NCBI GenBank assembly: GCA_963995525.1
Contig: OZ023212.1
Span: 15,073,597 to 15,137,596, forward strand
Reading direction: 5' to 3'
Source: Escarpia spicata
Taxonomy: Eukaryota > Annelida > Polychaeta > Sabellida > Siboglinidae
DNA: 64,000 bases
Shown piece after piece: positions 26,091 through 37,608 of this stretch. The notes beneath the pieces were generated by a model that saw nothing but the letters and a program-made list of their open reading frames with translations, was not told the DNA's origin and did not search any database. How positions within the stretch are numbered: position 1 is the first letter of the stretch; every line of letters begins with the position of its first letter. Made by a program: the position numbers and the translations under genes.

Positions 26091-26496
26091 TATATGGGCC
26101 CTGTAAACTGCAAAACATGGCGGAACAAATGTAAAATCTCTAACATTTGGTATGTGCTTCGAATCAGACCCACACTTCATGCATAGTTAAATATTCATCT
26201 GTTCGACAATATGAAGGCATAATATCTAGATTAAGTTACACTTTCATGAGGCTGAATGGTATGATTAACACCTACCGGCAGTTCTGGCACTTACTAGCAA
26301 TTTTACTGTCGTTCCGCAACGTTCCATCGCAATACCTTAATCTAGATATTATGTCTTCATATTGCCTGACAGGTTGTATTATATGAATGTTTAACTATGC
26401 ATGAAGTATCAGTCTTATGTGAAGCACATATGGAATGCTAGAGAGATTTTACATCGTTTCCACCTCGTTCTGCAGTTTACAGAGGCCCAAATATGA
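26091..26496. repeat. Long imperfect inverted repeat covering the MED18 upstream region
   Basis: The left arm (26091-26235) and right arm (26336-26496) are reverse complements at roughly 80% identity by eye, with a spacer of about 100 bases. Landmarks in both arms are GTAAACTGCA, GTAAAATCTCT, TGTGCTTC, ACTTCATGCATAGTTAAA, CAATATGAAG and ATAATATCTAGATTAAG. The right arm ends 18 bases before the MED18 start codon, so the promoter or 5' UTR must lie in or next to it. The left arm carries AAACATGGCGGA, which resembles a YY1 core-promoter site. It could be a foldback transposon or an inverted duplication of the promoter. Confidence 0.75.
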
Positions 26497-26514
26497 CGTT
26501 TGCATTGTGACAGC

Positions 26515-29500
26515 ATGGAGATGCCATCCCTCAACCGAAGCATGGCTCCCCTCCAGGAGTACCTGCTGCAAGGCAGCATCATCGACAAGCATCGCGGTCC
26601 ATTCCTCCACAGACTCAACGGACTATGCGACGTCGTCTCGGAAATGCCCGAGAAGTTCCATGACCACGAAATGGTCTACCACCTCAGTATGTTAAACATT
26701 TCATCAGTTTGTGTCTTAGTTTAAGAACCAGCACTTCTCAATTTATGAGATCTCTGTAGATTGCAGTTACAATTGTGTGCAACAATGTTAATTTATTCTA
26801 CAGTTGTTCCAGGTTGTGTATTCTTCATCAAACATCCGTATTATTTATTTTATACGGTGTGAACACTTCCTGAAACTGGCTTCTTGTCTTTATTTAGTAA
26901 ACACATCAAGACTATAAGGAAAACTATTTCCTTATTAACCAAGCTATTTTACCACACATACTGTGTAACAATACTTTAATTAACTTGGATACTCACTAGG
27001 TGGAGCCACATTATTACGAATGGTTACGTTGACATTTGCCAGTTGGTACTCTCGTGAACAATACAAACCTAGAGTTAACAATAATATAAAATAATACATT
27101 ACACAACTTGCTATATTTAACTGATCACACCCTCAAAGTAAAGGCAAATAAAAAAGCTTTGATGTCCAAAAGGAAACAGGAGGGTGTGTCCGGGTGCAAG
27201 GCAAACATTGGCCCAAAATTGCTCTGGGAGGATTATCAATACAATTTGAGCTACTAGTCCAGTAGAAATTGATGATGACCCGGACATTTTGGTTAAAAAG
27301 CCAATTTTTGTTTTAAGGTGACCAGTAGGGTTTCCTGAACTTCTAAGAAAAACTCAACCAAAATCAACCTTGGGGAACTTTGTTTTTACCCCAATCCTTG
27401 TTTAGGGGTGTTTCATTCCAATTTCGAAGTAAAACTTTTTGTTTGTGTTTGTTAGTCATATTTTTAACTGTTTCATTTATTGGTTAATACATTTAAAATG
27501 ATATGTATACTGGTCTGTTAAGTCACACATTAATGATGAAGTTTAATTAATCAAGTAAGTAATTAACCAATTAATTAATTAATTATTAATATATTTCTTA
27601 TATAACACTCCGCCCCAACACTATTCTGGGATTTAATTAACATCTTGATAAAGATCACATGAAAGTCACTTATATCCCAAACAGTGAATGGTAAGACATT
27701 CAAACTTGAATATAACTAGGAGAAATCATAAATGTTCTACCTGTAATCTTCTAATACATAATTTATTAAACATCACCATCAGCATTGCCATCGTCGTCAC
27801 TGTTGTGTAGCTGTACAAGAGTTGGGCCGTTTGCGCCCTGTCGTTGACATTTGCAGTGGACGCTACAGGCAAGACGCTTCTTTGAGCACTTGCAAGACAC
27901 ACACAAATTATGTTGGCGCTTGCAAGAGCAACGGATCTCTTGTAGAAGATGTTCGGGTGCTGGTTCTTTGTCTTTGAAGATGGGCACTACTGAGTGTGCA
28001 TAACAATTGAAGCCATATTTCTTTCTGTCCAATACCTTCTTCAGATTAACCCAAGTAGAAACCTGTTGGTGCACTATGAGTGAATGGAAGTAGCATGCTC
28101 GAATTGTCGGCGGCATTCTTTCAATGGGAACATACTTTGAAGAAATTATGTGCATGTATCGTAGATCGTCGAGACTTACATTTCATTGTTTTTGGTGTAA
28201 AGCGAAACCATATACTGCTCCCCAGCTGTTGCAATGTCGACGCTCGATGCAGTGTTACTGCCGACTATGGCAACGGATGTTCTCAGCTCTGTTGAAGGTC
28301 CTGGAACTTTCATGTGTTTGACTTTGTCAATACCATAGATAGCTGAAGTTGTGTCACAGCCAGACACAGCGTGTACAAATGGCACGCACTTACACATCTC
28401 CTTTCCGAGAGCATGTTGACCAGTGCGGATACCGATTAGTCTTTATTTGGTTTGCATGCAAATAGTGGACTTCTCAGGCGCATGGTAAAGCAGGATTACA
28501 AGCAGATCTGTATCATCACAACGGACACGTACGTTCTCGTGGGATTCTGCAACTTCTAGGATACACTTCGCAATTGTGGTATTCACATCTCCTTCCTCGC
28601 CAGCGTGACGCACCTCGACACCTTCTTTCAGCAGGTAAGTAGAGAGGAGATTAATGAGTTGTTGTTTGTTGTGCTTGTTTGAAAGAAAACAACTGTTGTC
28701 TGAAGGCACTGGAGTGTTACGTCCAACCAATCAACGGAAAGGATCTTGCCCAATTTACGTCTGGTCGGTTTCCTTGGTCATGAGCACTTCATAGCTGTAG
28801 AACACTACGAACCAGGCCCTATCGTGTGCTGCCAAGTGTAGAACATAATCACATAAGATAAAAACACTTCATGAAAAGTACCTATCTTTGGCCAGAGTAT
28901 CTGAATCAGAACGGCACATCCATCCACAACTGTGGCTTTGACGTCAATTTCATCATTGTAGACAACATGGGGATCGAGGGTGGTGATATATGAAACTAAT
29001 TTAGACTTCACTGGCCTTCGCATTGTGCCATTAACTGGGGCTACGGCTGCTAGTTCATGTGAGAAGACACTACGATCTGGTGGTCCAGAGGTATATGCCC
29101 TGGCCAATAGTCTCTGATACAACTCCATCGACAACATGCACACTTCTTTTCCATCTTTCAGTTTGACAGTTTTCCTCATATCTGCGAAGGTTTTGACTTG
29201 GTCTGACTTCCTGAGAACAATGACTCCGTACGTCTGATCTGTGCTCTACTGGTGGATTTTCATTCCAATATCCACAGCTTGGTCTACATTGACTTTCTCA
29301 TCAGCTATGACCCCGGCAGCAACATTTTGCAGATGTTCGTCATTGTCGGTGGAAAATGGGTTGTGACTTCGCAGAAAAGTCAGGAATTGGGCCAGATCAA
29401 TGTCGTCTTGTTTGATGCGACAGGGAGTTTGATAATCGTAACCTCTCGAGGTCGTACAAGTTGGCATACATTCTGATGCAACAACCTGGTTTGTTGCCTG

Positions 29501-32500
29501 AGATGATTTGGTCACATTTTTTGAGGCAGTGTAAGTCTTTCCACATTTGTCATGGACGTAATGATCACCTGCATTATTGAATTGTTCAGCCAACCCAGCA
29601 CCTCGTAGTTTTGACACCTCCACCATTGACAATGAATCTATCCCTTTCTTTCTAAGTTTAACCTTTAAGCCACCCCCACCTTCTTGACAAATGACAATTT
29701 GTTCTATGTCAGTGACCCGTTCCTAAAAAAAGATGTATGACTATTATCTAGGCAATCTTCATAATATGCCTATGTGTACTATAATTATGAGTAATATGTT
29801 CAACAACAGTTGCTAACTTTACTTTATATAATTACTGAAACAGAGATTTCAGATTTAAAATGCTATCTTACTAACTCTGAATTTTTCACTGATAAATTAT
29901 CCAAGGTCTACCGTTACACCTTGGCTGCAAAAGTATGAAGAATGTCATGTTTGGCTTAACATAACGCACATTTTCAAATCGCTTAAGCACAAATGCATAA
30001 TAATCCGTAACAATAATTACATCAATTTATTATAACTTTTCTAACAATCTGTAAGCAAGATAATTAATACAATAGCTGTTATTTATTTAGAATATAGATC
30101 CATTGTGTAAAATGTATTGAGGGGGTTTACGAAAACGGTTTGTTCTATTAAATACTACGAATTTTAGTGCAATTAATATATATGTGATATTATCGCTCAT
30201 GTTTGGATTTTAAAACATTGGCTTTTGGTACACAATGGTAAGATCTAATTTTGTGGCAAACACTTGATTTCTTATATTAACGAGTTAATGGATACATAAA
30301 ATACAAATCAACACAAGTGTCCTAACCGTTAACTTGCTGGCCAGTGGAAGTCAGTGCGCAAAAACTCATTTGCATTTATGTATGGACAGCCAATAAAAAG
30401 AAAATGTTACAAAAGGTGACTGACAGGGTATGTATATTGATCATGAAAAAAATGTAGGTTCCCAGGGTTGATTTTGGTTGGGTTTTTTCTGGAAGGTCAG
30501 GAAACACTACTAGTTATCTTAAAACAAAAATTGGCTTTTTAACCAAAATGTCAGGGTTTGGTCAAAAATGTGCTGATTTCTACTGGACTATACCCCAAGT
30601 GGTAGGTAACCGGCCATTGTACTATTTACCTAAGCAGTCTCTCCAGCTATGCCAAGCAGCCTACATAAATATTACAACAGCCCACTTCCATGGCTTCTCT
30701 GAGCTCATGTTGGACATCAAAGCTAATTCTGCTTCCCTTTTCTGGCATAAAGGAAGCCATATAGTGGCTGCAACAAGCTAATGACACCATGCCTGACTGG
30801 ATTGCAATTTGATAGTCCCATGTACACATGATGACACTGACACTATGATGTTTTATTCAGGGAAATGAATTCACTTTGAGCTGCCCATAAGCAGCAGGTT
30901 GATTATGAGATTGAATGGTTCAGTCCAAATTAACTGACTGTTATAAGCAATAGCCAGGTTACCGTTATTGACAGATAGTGGACAGTGCAAACTAATAGGA
31001 AGTCATTCAGAACTTTCAAAAGTGACCATTATATTCAGGTTATCATTATGGACAGGTTTTACTGTATTTAAAATATTTGTAATTTTTCTTCGTTTCATAT
31101 TTCTTTTTAATATGGTACACGGAAGCATTATAAATTTGCTTTAAAAATACTGTATTTGTGCACTTTGCATTTAATCATTATTCATCTTCTCATAATAGGT
31201 ATATCGTTGAATGTTTCAGAGGGTGTAGGTGTACAGCCAATGGTGTTCCGAGTTCGACGTGCTCTCGACCACCTAGAATCCCCATGGTAAACAATTTGCT
31301 GCTACAGTGTGTAGTGTGTACTCTGGTTAGGCTCAATAAAATGTAGAGCTTTATAGCAAATCAGACAAAATATGGTGATTATTAACACAATATTTAACAT
31401 CTGTAATACTTTAGACACATTTAATAATTTGTGTATTCTTGCAAGAAGTTGTTCACAATATTTTAATTTTGTATATTTTTATCTTGAACTGTAATTTGGA
31501 CACATTAGCTGTAAAATTTATTACATATTAAGTACTAAATTCAGATTTGTATTGCTTATTTTTTACTCGGAAAAATTACCTGAATGGTTATATTATGGAT
31601 AATGTTGGCTCCTTTGTAAATGTAGTAATTGTTATGGTATTACTTTGGTATACAAGCGAAATGCCATCTTGTTACTGACTCACTCATGTAAGCTACAGTT
31701 CTTCAAGTACAAAGCAAATCTTGATTGCTTGTATTGTGTGTTCTACTTGCAGGCATGTGCGTTACGTTGGGCAGCCAGAGATAGGTGACAAAACCCGTCA
31801 GACTCTCATACGCAGTTACATAGACGTTGGCACGTCAGACAACATCTCTCTCTTTCTCACAGAGATGGGATTCAGGTGAGGGAGAAATCGTGCATCAGTT
31901 TGATGATGTATGTCCGGTATCATTGCGTGCCTGGGGGCGCTGCTGGTTGCATCAGTCTCGGTACCCCCTGACAGATCGCCTTGTGAAACACTTAAGTTAA
32001 GCTCAACCAATAATATCGTCAGCAGGTGTGTTCAACTGGTTTTCATTTCAGCCAACATTTTTTATTGTCTCATTTAATTATTTCAGTACTACAGCCCTGA
32101 TCAGCTGTGACCACTGAATACTGCATTCCCAGTGAATATGCAACGTAATGGACTACCTCCGTTCAAGTCAAGATTTGAGCAACAAAAATGCATTTTATGA
32201 ATAGGAATGTTATATATTTTCGGAAAGTATGATAATCATCGAATAAAATTAGCCATATCATTTTACATTCCGTCGTCATGGTAACCAACAATCCAAGATG
32301 GCCGCCTAGATTTCAATGTTTTTGCAGTTGCTGAACTCGGTTGTATACTAAATTTGCCGACATCGTTATTATGTCGATCATCAACATCCGACAAAGATTC
32401 TTCGATGAAACTATCAAATAATCTGTCCAAAACATACGGTGGTAAATCGCTAGTTGAAGTAATGTGGTCCGCTATTGTGGCCGCCGTGGATTTTTATAAT

Positions 32501-35500
32501 CCATCATTAAAAACCATGAAAATCACCGTAAACTATTATTGAGCGATAATAAACGATGACCACTGCTGAATAGCTAATTCATTCGCCTTGACAACCGTAC
32601 ACAACAAGTGGCTCCACGTAGTGGATTATTATGAATAAAAACGATTTCAATAGCAGACATCGTCAATGCCGGAAAACCGGCCTGTCGTTCAGAAGCGCCA
32701 CAGACAGTGCGGCCGGAAAACCGGCCTGTCGTACTGAAATGGTTAATGTTTGAGAAGTAGAAGTCATTATTAGAATACACAATACTGTTCATTCGCTCGT
32801 GAGAATTGTCGAACGGGTGATTATATTGGGATTCCTTGATGTTGAGGGCTCTGTCTTTGAATTAAGGTCCTGGTGGTGCCGGTGTCAGCACTGTTCTCGT
32901 GGTTGGTATAGTTGCGACCAACAACGTAAATCTCTAGTTTGATTCAGCTCACTTGCACACATTGCATAGAATGTCTGCCAGAGGTAGACCGTAGTTTGCA
33001 CATAATTACTACCCCTTGCTTGCAAGGATGATGTCAGATGTGATTTATAGCTAACATTGAGATCTTGTTAGAGCTAGCAACAGAAATTGGTGTGTCGTTG
33101 GTCTAGAATAACATCTAAAATTTACACATGATCCCTTTAAATATCAAAGACAAAACAGCAAAGTCCAGTTTTTAGTCCACATTGTATTTGTATAATATTG
33201 AAAATTGGTATTGGAGGCTTAGAATGAATGTTTTCTCTGGTGTATTACATAATCTAGTGAGTATAATTTTTTTATGGATTAACAAGGTTGACCACAAAGA
33301 TTTTAAAAACCAAACTAGTACACAGAGTTGCTGATGATATCAGTTAATTTATATAATTTGTGGTCTAATATGCCTGACCTGCCACAATGTAGTGGGTATT
33401 AAGTTGCAAAATTGTAAAATTGAGTTGTGTACCTTTTTGGATTGCACAGATCGTGTGATATAAAATGATACCTCATTTGTAGAAATATCTTCAGTAGTTT
33501 TTTATTTATTGCAAAATTGAAAACTGTAAAAAAAGCAGCGTTTTGAGAAACGTGGTCGTTTTAGCCCATATTGTTTATCACGTTTTAAAGTATGGGTTCG
33601 TAAATGCCTTTTCTTTATTAGTTTTGGATTATTTGTCGAGGAACGTAAACTGGATGCTGAAAGTTGAAATTATAACATAAGCAGTTCTGCCTAAATCACA
33701 AAGTTGATGGAACATGACCTAGACAGGTATTTTTGGCTTGTGTCCAAAATAGACTCGTGCAATTTAACACCCGGTTTGCTGTGGCAGGTCAAAAAAATAT
33801 CCTTCTAAAAATGTGGTAATTCTAATTTCAATGCAATCTTTCTCGCCGACAGACAGATTCAACATGGCCTCTATACAGGAATGATTTTAATTGACCTTCA
33901 AATAGCTTTCGATACAGTCAATCACCAGTGCTCTATCTTGAAAACTATATATGCTAATAGGCTGCCAGTGTTATGATTTGAGTCTTAGCTGCAGGGAGAA
34001 AACAACTGGTTAATGTAAATGTAAATTTTTCTGAGCTTGGACAAATTACATGTGGTGTACCACAGGGGTCCATTTAGGCCCTCTGCTTTTTCTCATTTAT
34101 GTCAGTGACATGGTTCAAAGTGTAAACTATGATGTTTTCTTATATACAGATGATTCTACCTTGCTGGTTAATGGAAAATGTCCAACAGAAATTGATAGGA
34201 CATTTAACCTCGAATTAAAATCATTAATGTGGTTGGCTAGAAGAAAAGAAGCTCTCCATTCATTTAGGTAAACAGAGTATTCTGTTTGCGTCTACAATTC
34301 GACTAGCAAAAGCTGATAGCATGATAATTTCTGGTAATGGTGTTAATATAAAAGCTAAGTCAATGGTTAAATATCTAGGTACCACTTTTGATCAGGACAT
34401 GGCTAGTTAGTCAGTCGATGGGTAAATCTGTAGTCAAAAAAAATATATGCTAAGTTAAAGTTTTTATATAGGAAAGTTGTTTTCTCTGGAGAAAAGAATG
34501 CTGTACTCAGCGTTATTGCAGCCACATTTAGATTATGCCTGCAATTAGACGCAGGGGTTTAAAATAAACTGCAGACAGCTCAAAATAAGATAATTAGGTA
34601 TCTCTTTAAATATGATTGTAGGCGACATATAAGTTTCAGTGCTTTTATGAAATCAAATTAAATGGAAGAGTCGACTATCTAGCTCTTACTTTAATGTATA
34701 ATGTTTTCAATACTTCAGCTCCCTCGTACATGTGTGATATAAATAGAATTAGACACCGCTATAAGACACATGGAAACACTGCCTGCTTCCCACGTTGTAC
34801 TTCATGTCCAGGGCCAGGGTAGTCAATCTTTTACATTTAATGGCATTAAATTGTGGAATGAACTTCCACTAAAGATACAATCCTTACAACAAAAACATCT
34901 GTTTAAAAAAGAATGGAAGACCATTTTGATGAATCGAATGGTGAAAGAAGAAAGTGAATTTGTATTTTAGTGTTTTTATTTTTATAATTATTTATTTATT
35001 TGAGCTGGTTTTTACACTTTCTTATACAGTACTTCTTTATCTATTTGTGTATTTTTTTTTTTTTTTATATGTCCGCTATGGAAATAAGACTGTTTGTACT
35101 TGTGCAATTTCTTTCTCGTGCTCCTATTTGATGGCATACAAGTCTTGTACTGAGATGTGTTGTAAATAAAATACTGCTGTTGCTGCTGCTGCTGCTGCTG
35201 CTATTTCAATATGAAGGTACTGATGAACAACTCTCACTGGTTGTAGACTGGACCACGAATACGTCGCTAAAGGCTACATCTTCAGGAAAGGAAGAATGAA
35301 GATAGTGGTCTCAAAGATATACAGGGTAGGAAGTTCAGTGTTTACGATACGATACGATATACAGGGTAGGAAGTTCAGTGTTTAGTAAATATCTTGTGAT
35401 TACTCTATAATGACCTATTGAAAACCATTATTTTTTAAAATATGGTTTTATTCAAAATAATTCCTACAAATCCAGTGTGGAACTGTTTAAATTTTATTTA

Positions 35501-37475
35501 AATTATTATTTATTATTATATTATTATTTAAATATGACATGAACTCATCTGATGAGAACTTTGGTATGATATCTTCCATAATGACAACATTTTCAGGTGC
35601 AGTTTTGTTAACTTAACAGTAACATACCGTGCTTGTTATTTCACAATCTTTGTTTTCTTTGATGGTTGGTGTAAACAGCTAGAGTAAGTTTTATCCTAAA
35701 AATACAATAATATTTACAATAACATTTCTGGTCACCAATAAGAGGTGATTATCAGAGTTCTTAAAGTCCAAAGAAACAGTGTTTAGTGTTGGTTCAAACC
35801 ACCACACAAGGCACTCCCCATAACACATGACATGGGGCGTCACATGATACGCACATAGCCAGCCAGTCTGTCAACCAAGTCGTAATCATAACACTCCATG
35901 TTTGCAATATTAAAGGAGGGTTAGAGCGCAGTGGCACAGTTGCTAGAGCATCGCACTCTCAACTAAGAGAACCCGGGTTCGAATTCTGTGCTGCGGTGTC
36001 GAACCTTGGGCAACTTAGTCTTCATGCATTAATTGCTGTGTGGCAGAATGCCTTCCAGAGAAGTCATCCAGGACGTAAAATGTAAACCATTCCTTGCAGT
36101 CCTAAAGACTGGATACTGTGCTACATAAGAACTTATGCCTGGACGCTGTAAAACTCCCACATCAGACATGTAATGACACCCAAGGCACTGCACACCACAA
36201 TATCCAATTCTTATAGCCTCAGTAACATTAACCAGTTGTACACAGAGTTGGCGCTACTCGCCGATTGACACCGTCTGTTGTTGTCTGTTGTTCTGTATAG
36301 ATGCCCCATCCTGGTAACACGGACACATTGGATGGAGTGAGCGACTCCCACGTGGTGGAGTTGAGTGTTCTCGCCCCCCACGGCCAGGACCAGGTGCAGG
36401 AGGACATGAGGAACTTCGCAGAGCAACTCAAGCCGTATCCTCTCACACTAACATTTGTCTCTTTCATCCTGGTCTTTACACAACATGGATTGTTCCCACT
36501 GTCTTTTTACAAATTATTTATTTTAACATATACATAACTGCACATATATTTATTTGAATTAATTTTTTTATTAGAATTTGTATGTTATTATTATTAGTTT
36601 ATATACATGTTTTTAAATACAATATAGTTTTTTTTATTAGTACAAGTATAGTAATAATTGCATATTGTTTTGCATATTGGTATTTTAAAATATGTGTGGT
36701 TTTATATCTTATTAATTGGTATTGTATCCACTGCACAGCAGCCCAGAACAATTATTTGGATGGGACACTATAAGAAATACGTTATTATTATTTCTCAAAC
36801 AGTACTCTATCCACATTATATTTATCACTCCTCTTCTATGTATCTTCCTTATCGTGATCTTCTCCTGACATGATGATCAGATTTTATATGTTCTCTGTTC
36901 TAATATTTTGTTGCTCATCCATCTGCGCAACATTCCATGCATTCTTGTCTCTTGTCACCATCCTCAATATCATCATGGGTGGATCCAGAGAGGGTAGTCT
37001 AGGGGGGGCCCGAATACCTCCACTGGCGGCCAATGCAAATTCATATTCGGTGGTCTGAGCCGGACCCGTCGCATTGTTGGATCATTCATGACATCGGAAG
37101 ATGGAGGGGTGGTGTTGACAATTAAAAAAAGGTCTAGGGGGCATGGTAATGGGGGCCCTTTCAAAAAGGTCTGGGGGCACAGTAAAAGGCTAGGGGGCAC
37201 TTGCCACCCAGGCCCCCGATAACGCCTACGCATCAACAATCAGAAGGCAAAACCACTTGCCATATGTTGTCAGAAATCCAGAATATTCATCATAATTATG
37301 AATAACAATGTAACATGTAAAGTTTTCTTCTTTATGATGTTTGCAAAAAGTTATTGGCAGTTTCACTCCAATTTGCTTCCTTTGGTTAATTTGTCATGAG
37401 AATTGAAATATGTCCTTAACTTGCTGATTCAGACTGATACAGTTGGAGAAGATCGACCACAAACGACTGCAGTAG
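26515..37475 (+). CDS. MED18: Mediator complex subunit 18 (MED18), complete, six exons
   Basis: MED18 is a subunit of the Mediator head module; in the family it pairs with MED20 and links gene-specific factors to RNA polymerase II in the nucleus. Exons: 26515-26686, 31220-31286, 31753-31875, 35247-35325, 36301-36434, 37433-37475. All introns are GT-AG, and phases 1, 2, 2, 0, 2 join to an open frame of 206 codons including TAG, giving 205 residues (the human protein is 208). Family signatures include EYLLQGS (residues 15-21), DHEMVYHLKG (50-59), VFRVRRALD, ESPWHVRYVGQPEIGDK, FLTEMGFR, DHEYVAKGYIFRKGRMKI (from residue 123), HPGNTDT, VVELSVLAPHGQD, EDMRNFAEQLKP and a C-terminal LEKIDHKRLQ. The ATG at 26515 is the first Met in frame and gives the expected N-terminal length. 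Intron 1 carries a 3.3-kb inverted-repeat element, intron 3 a piggyBac-like MITE and a LINE, and intron 4 a SINE. The gene looks intact. It is identified from remembered family sequence. Confidence 0.95.
27255..27380 (+). repeat. Left terminal inverted repeat of the PIN/CRC element
   Basis: It starts TAGTCCAGTAGAAAT and runs to AACCTTGGGGAAC. It matches the reverse complement of 30460-30590 apart from small indels near base 25. Confidence 0.75.
27766..29721 (-). pseudogene. Decayed PIN/FEN1-like nuclease-fold protein with C-terminal cysteine-rich (CRC-like) tail
   Basis: Reading on the - strand from an acceptor-like TTTTTTTAG at 29722-29730, the frame holds a Cys/His segment (VHDKCGKTYT) like the N-terminal zinc-binding part of a multi-copy invertebrate family. 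A central region follows with DQAVDIGMKIHQ and VYNDEIDVKATVVDG. Next comes GRNTPVPSDN, then CDDTDLLVILLYHA (about 28525-28485) and VHAVSGCDTTSAIYGIDKVK (about 28380-28320). The last two resemble the acidic metal-binding and GCD..GIG motifs of FEN1/PIN-like nucleases. The tail has PPTIRACYFHSLIVHQQV, PAPEHLLQEIRCSCKRQ and repeated CxC pairs. In-frame stops (TAG 29244-29246; TAA at about 28443) and frameshifts near 28860-28740 and 28175 show it is broken. Upstream exon(s) were not found. Function in the family is not known to me. Confidence 0.65.
30460..30590 (-). repeat. Right terminal inverted repeat of the PIN/CRC element
   Basis: This is the reverse complement of the left repeat. The outer end reads ATTTCTACTGGACTA and the inner end is near TTCCCAGGGTTGATTTTGG. 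Confidence 0.75.
31898..32990 (+). repeat. Interspersed repeat family member split by the TTAA MITE
   Basis: The segments 31898-32073 and 32747-32990 match consecutive parts of 53725-54125. Shared blocks are CGCTGCTG, GTACCCCCTG, AGATCGCnTTGnGAAAC, TTAAGCTCA, GAAGTAGAAG, CGAACGGGT and ATATTGGGATTC. Confidence 0.6.
32078..32742. mobile_element. piggyBac-like MITE flanked by TTAA, in MED18 intron 3
   Basis: TTAA occurs at 32074-32077 and 32743-32746. The inner ends read TTATTTCAGTACTACAGCCC on the left and, reversed on the right, CCATTTCAGTACGACAGGCC, an imperfect terminal inverted repeat. The right side has two direct copies of GCCGGAAAACCGGCCTGTCG, each holding a GCCGG/CCGGC hairpin. No transposase is present. 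It interrupts an older repeat whose uninterrupted relative is at 53725-54125. Confidence 0.65.
33835..35205 (+). mobile_element. Degraded LINE in MED18 intron 3, ending in (GCT)n
   Basis: Reverse transcriptase blocks appear in order but in different frames: GLYTGMILIDLQIAFDTVNH (about 33862-33920), CGVPQGS near 34053, LGPLLFLIYVSDMV, LYTDDSTLLV (34141-34170; the palm motif here reads YTDD) and NVIKAKSMVKYLGTTF-like sequence. The C-terminal FTFNGIKLWNELPLK lies near 34832-34876. The 3' end is AATAAA followed by (CTG)n at 35174-35203, 43 bases before MED18 exon 4. It is in sense orientation to MED18 and broken by several stops. Confidence 0.8.
35925..36175 (+). mobile_element. tRNA-derived SINE, copy in MED18 intron 4
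   Basis: The head has an A-box-like GCACAGTTGCTAGAGC and the B box GGGTTCGAATTC. The body then has GTGTCGAACCTTGGGCAA, CATGCATTAATTGC and GACTGGATACTGTG. The same order is seen at 58040-58395. Confidence 0.8.
36978..37227. mobile_element. GGATCCAG-type MITE, second copy
   Basis: It begins GGGTGGATCCAGAGAGGG and shares CCTCCACTGGCGGCCAATGC, CATTGTTGGATCATTCATGA and CATCGGAAGATGGAGGGGTG with the 11690 copy. The right end is degraded (GGCCCCCGATAACGCC). It lies in MED18 intron 5. Confidence 0.6.
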
Positions 37476-37602
37476 ACACAGAGAGGCACCACTTTCACCT
37501 TACAATGTTTAGTCAGATTCCCAGAACAGCTATACTTAGCCTATAATGCCCTATATTATGTGGCAAACTAGTTGCCTTAGTCATTTTTGTATGATGTAAT
37601 TA

Positions 37603-37608
37603 AATAAA
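37603..37608 (+). promoter_or_regulatory. Likely poly(A) signal of MED18
   Basis: An AATAAA hexamer lies 128 bases after the MED18 stop codon in AT-rich sequence, a normal distance for a short 3' UTR. No RNA evidence is available here. Confidence 0.55.

Larger units (their letters stand above)
27255..30590 (-). mobile_element. 3.3-kb DNA-transposon-like unit with ~130-bp terminal inverted repeats carrying a PIN-like/CRC gene
   Basis: The left terminus (27255-27380) and right terminus (30460-30590) are reverse complements, about 85% identical by eye over 125-131 bases. Both begin TAGTCCAGTAGAAAT and share ACATTTTGGTTAAAAAGCC, AATTTTTGTTTTAAG, GTTTCCTGA and CCAACCAAAATCAACC-like blocks inward. 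Each end has TA, which could be a 2-bp target duplication or part of the repeat, since TA is its own reverse complement. The enclosed coding region runs on the - strand at 29721-27766. The unit sits in MED18 intron 1, antisense to it. No transposase of a known superfamily is recognisable inside. Confidence 0.7.

Noticed and set aside
32354..32542. 62-codon open frame inside the TTAA MITE
   Set aside because: No similarity to piggyBac transposase, and its length is compatible with chance.
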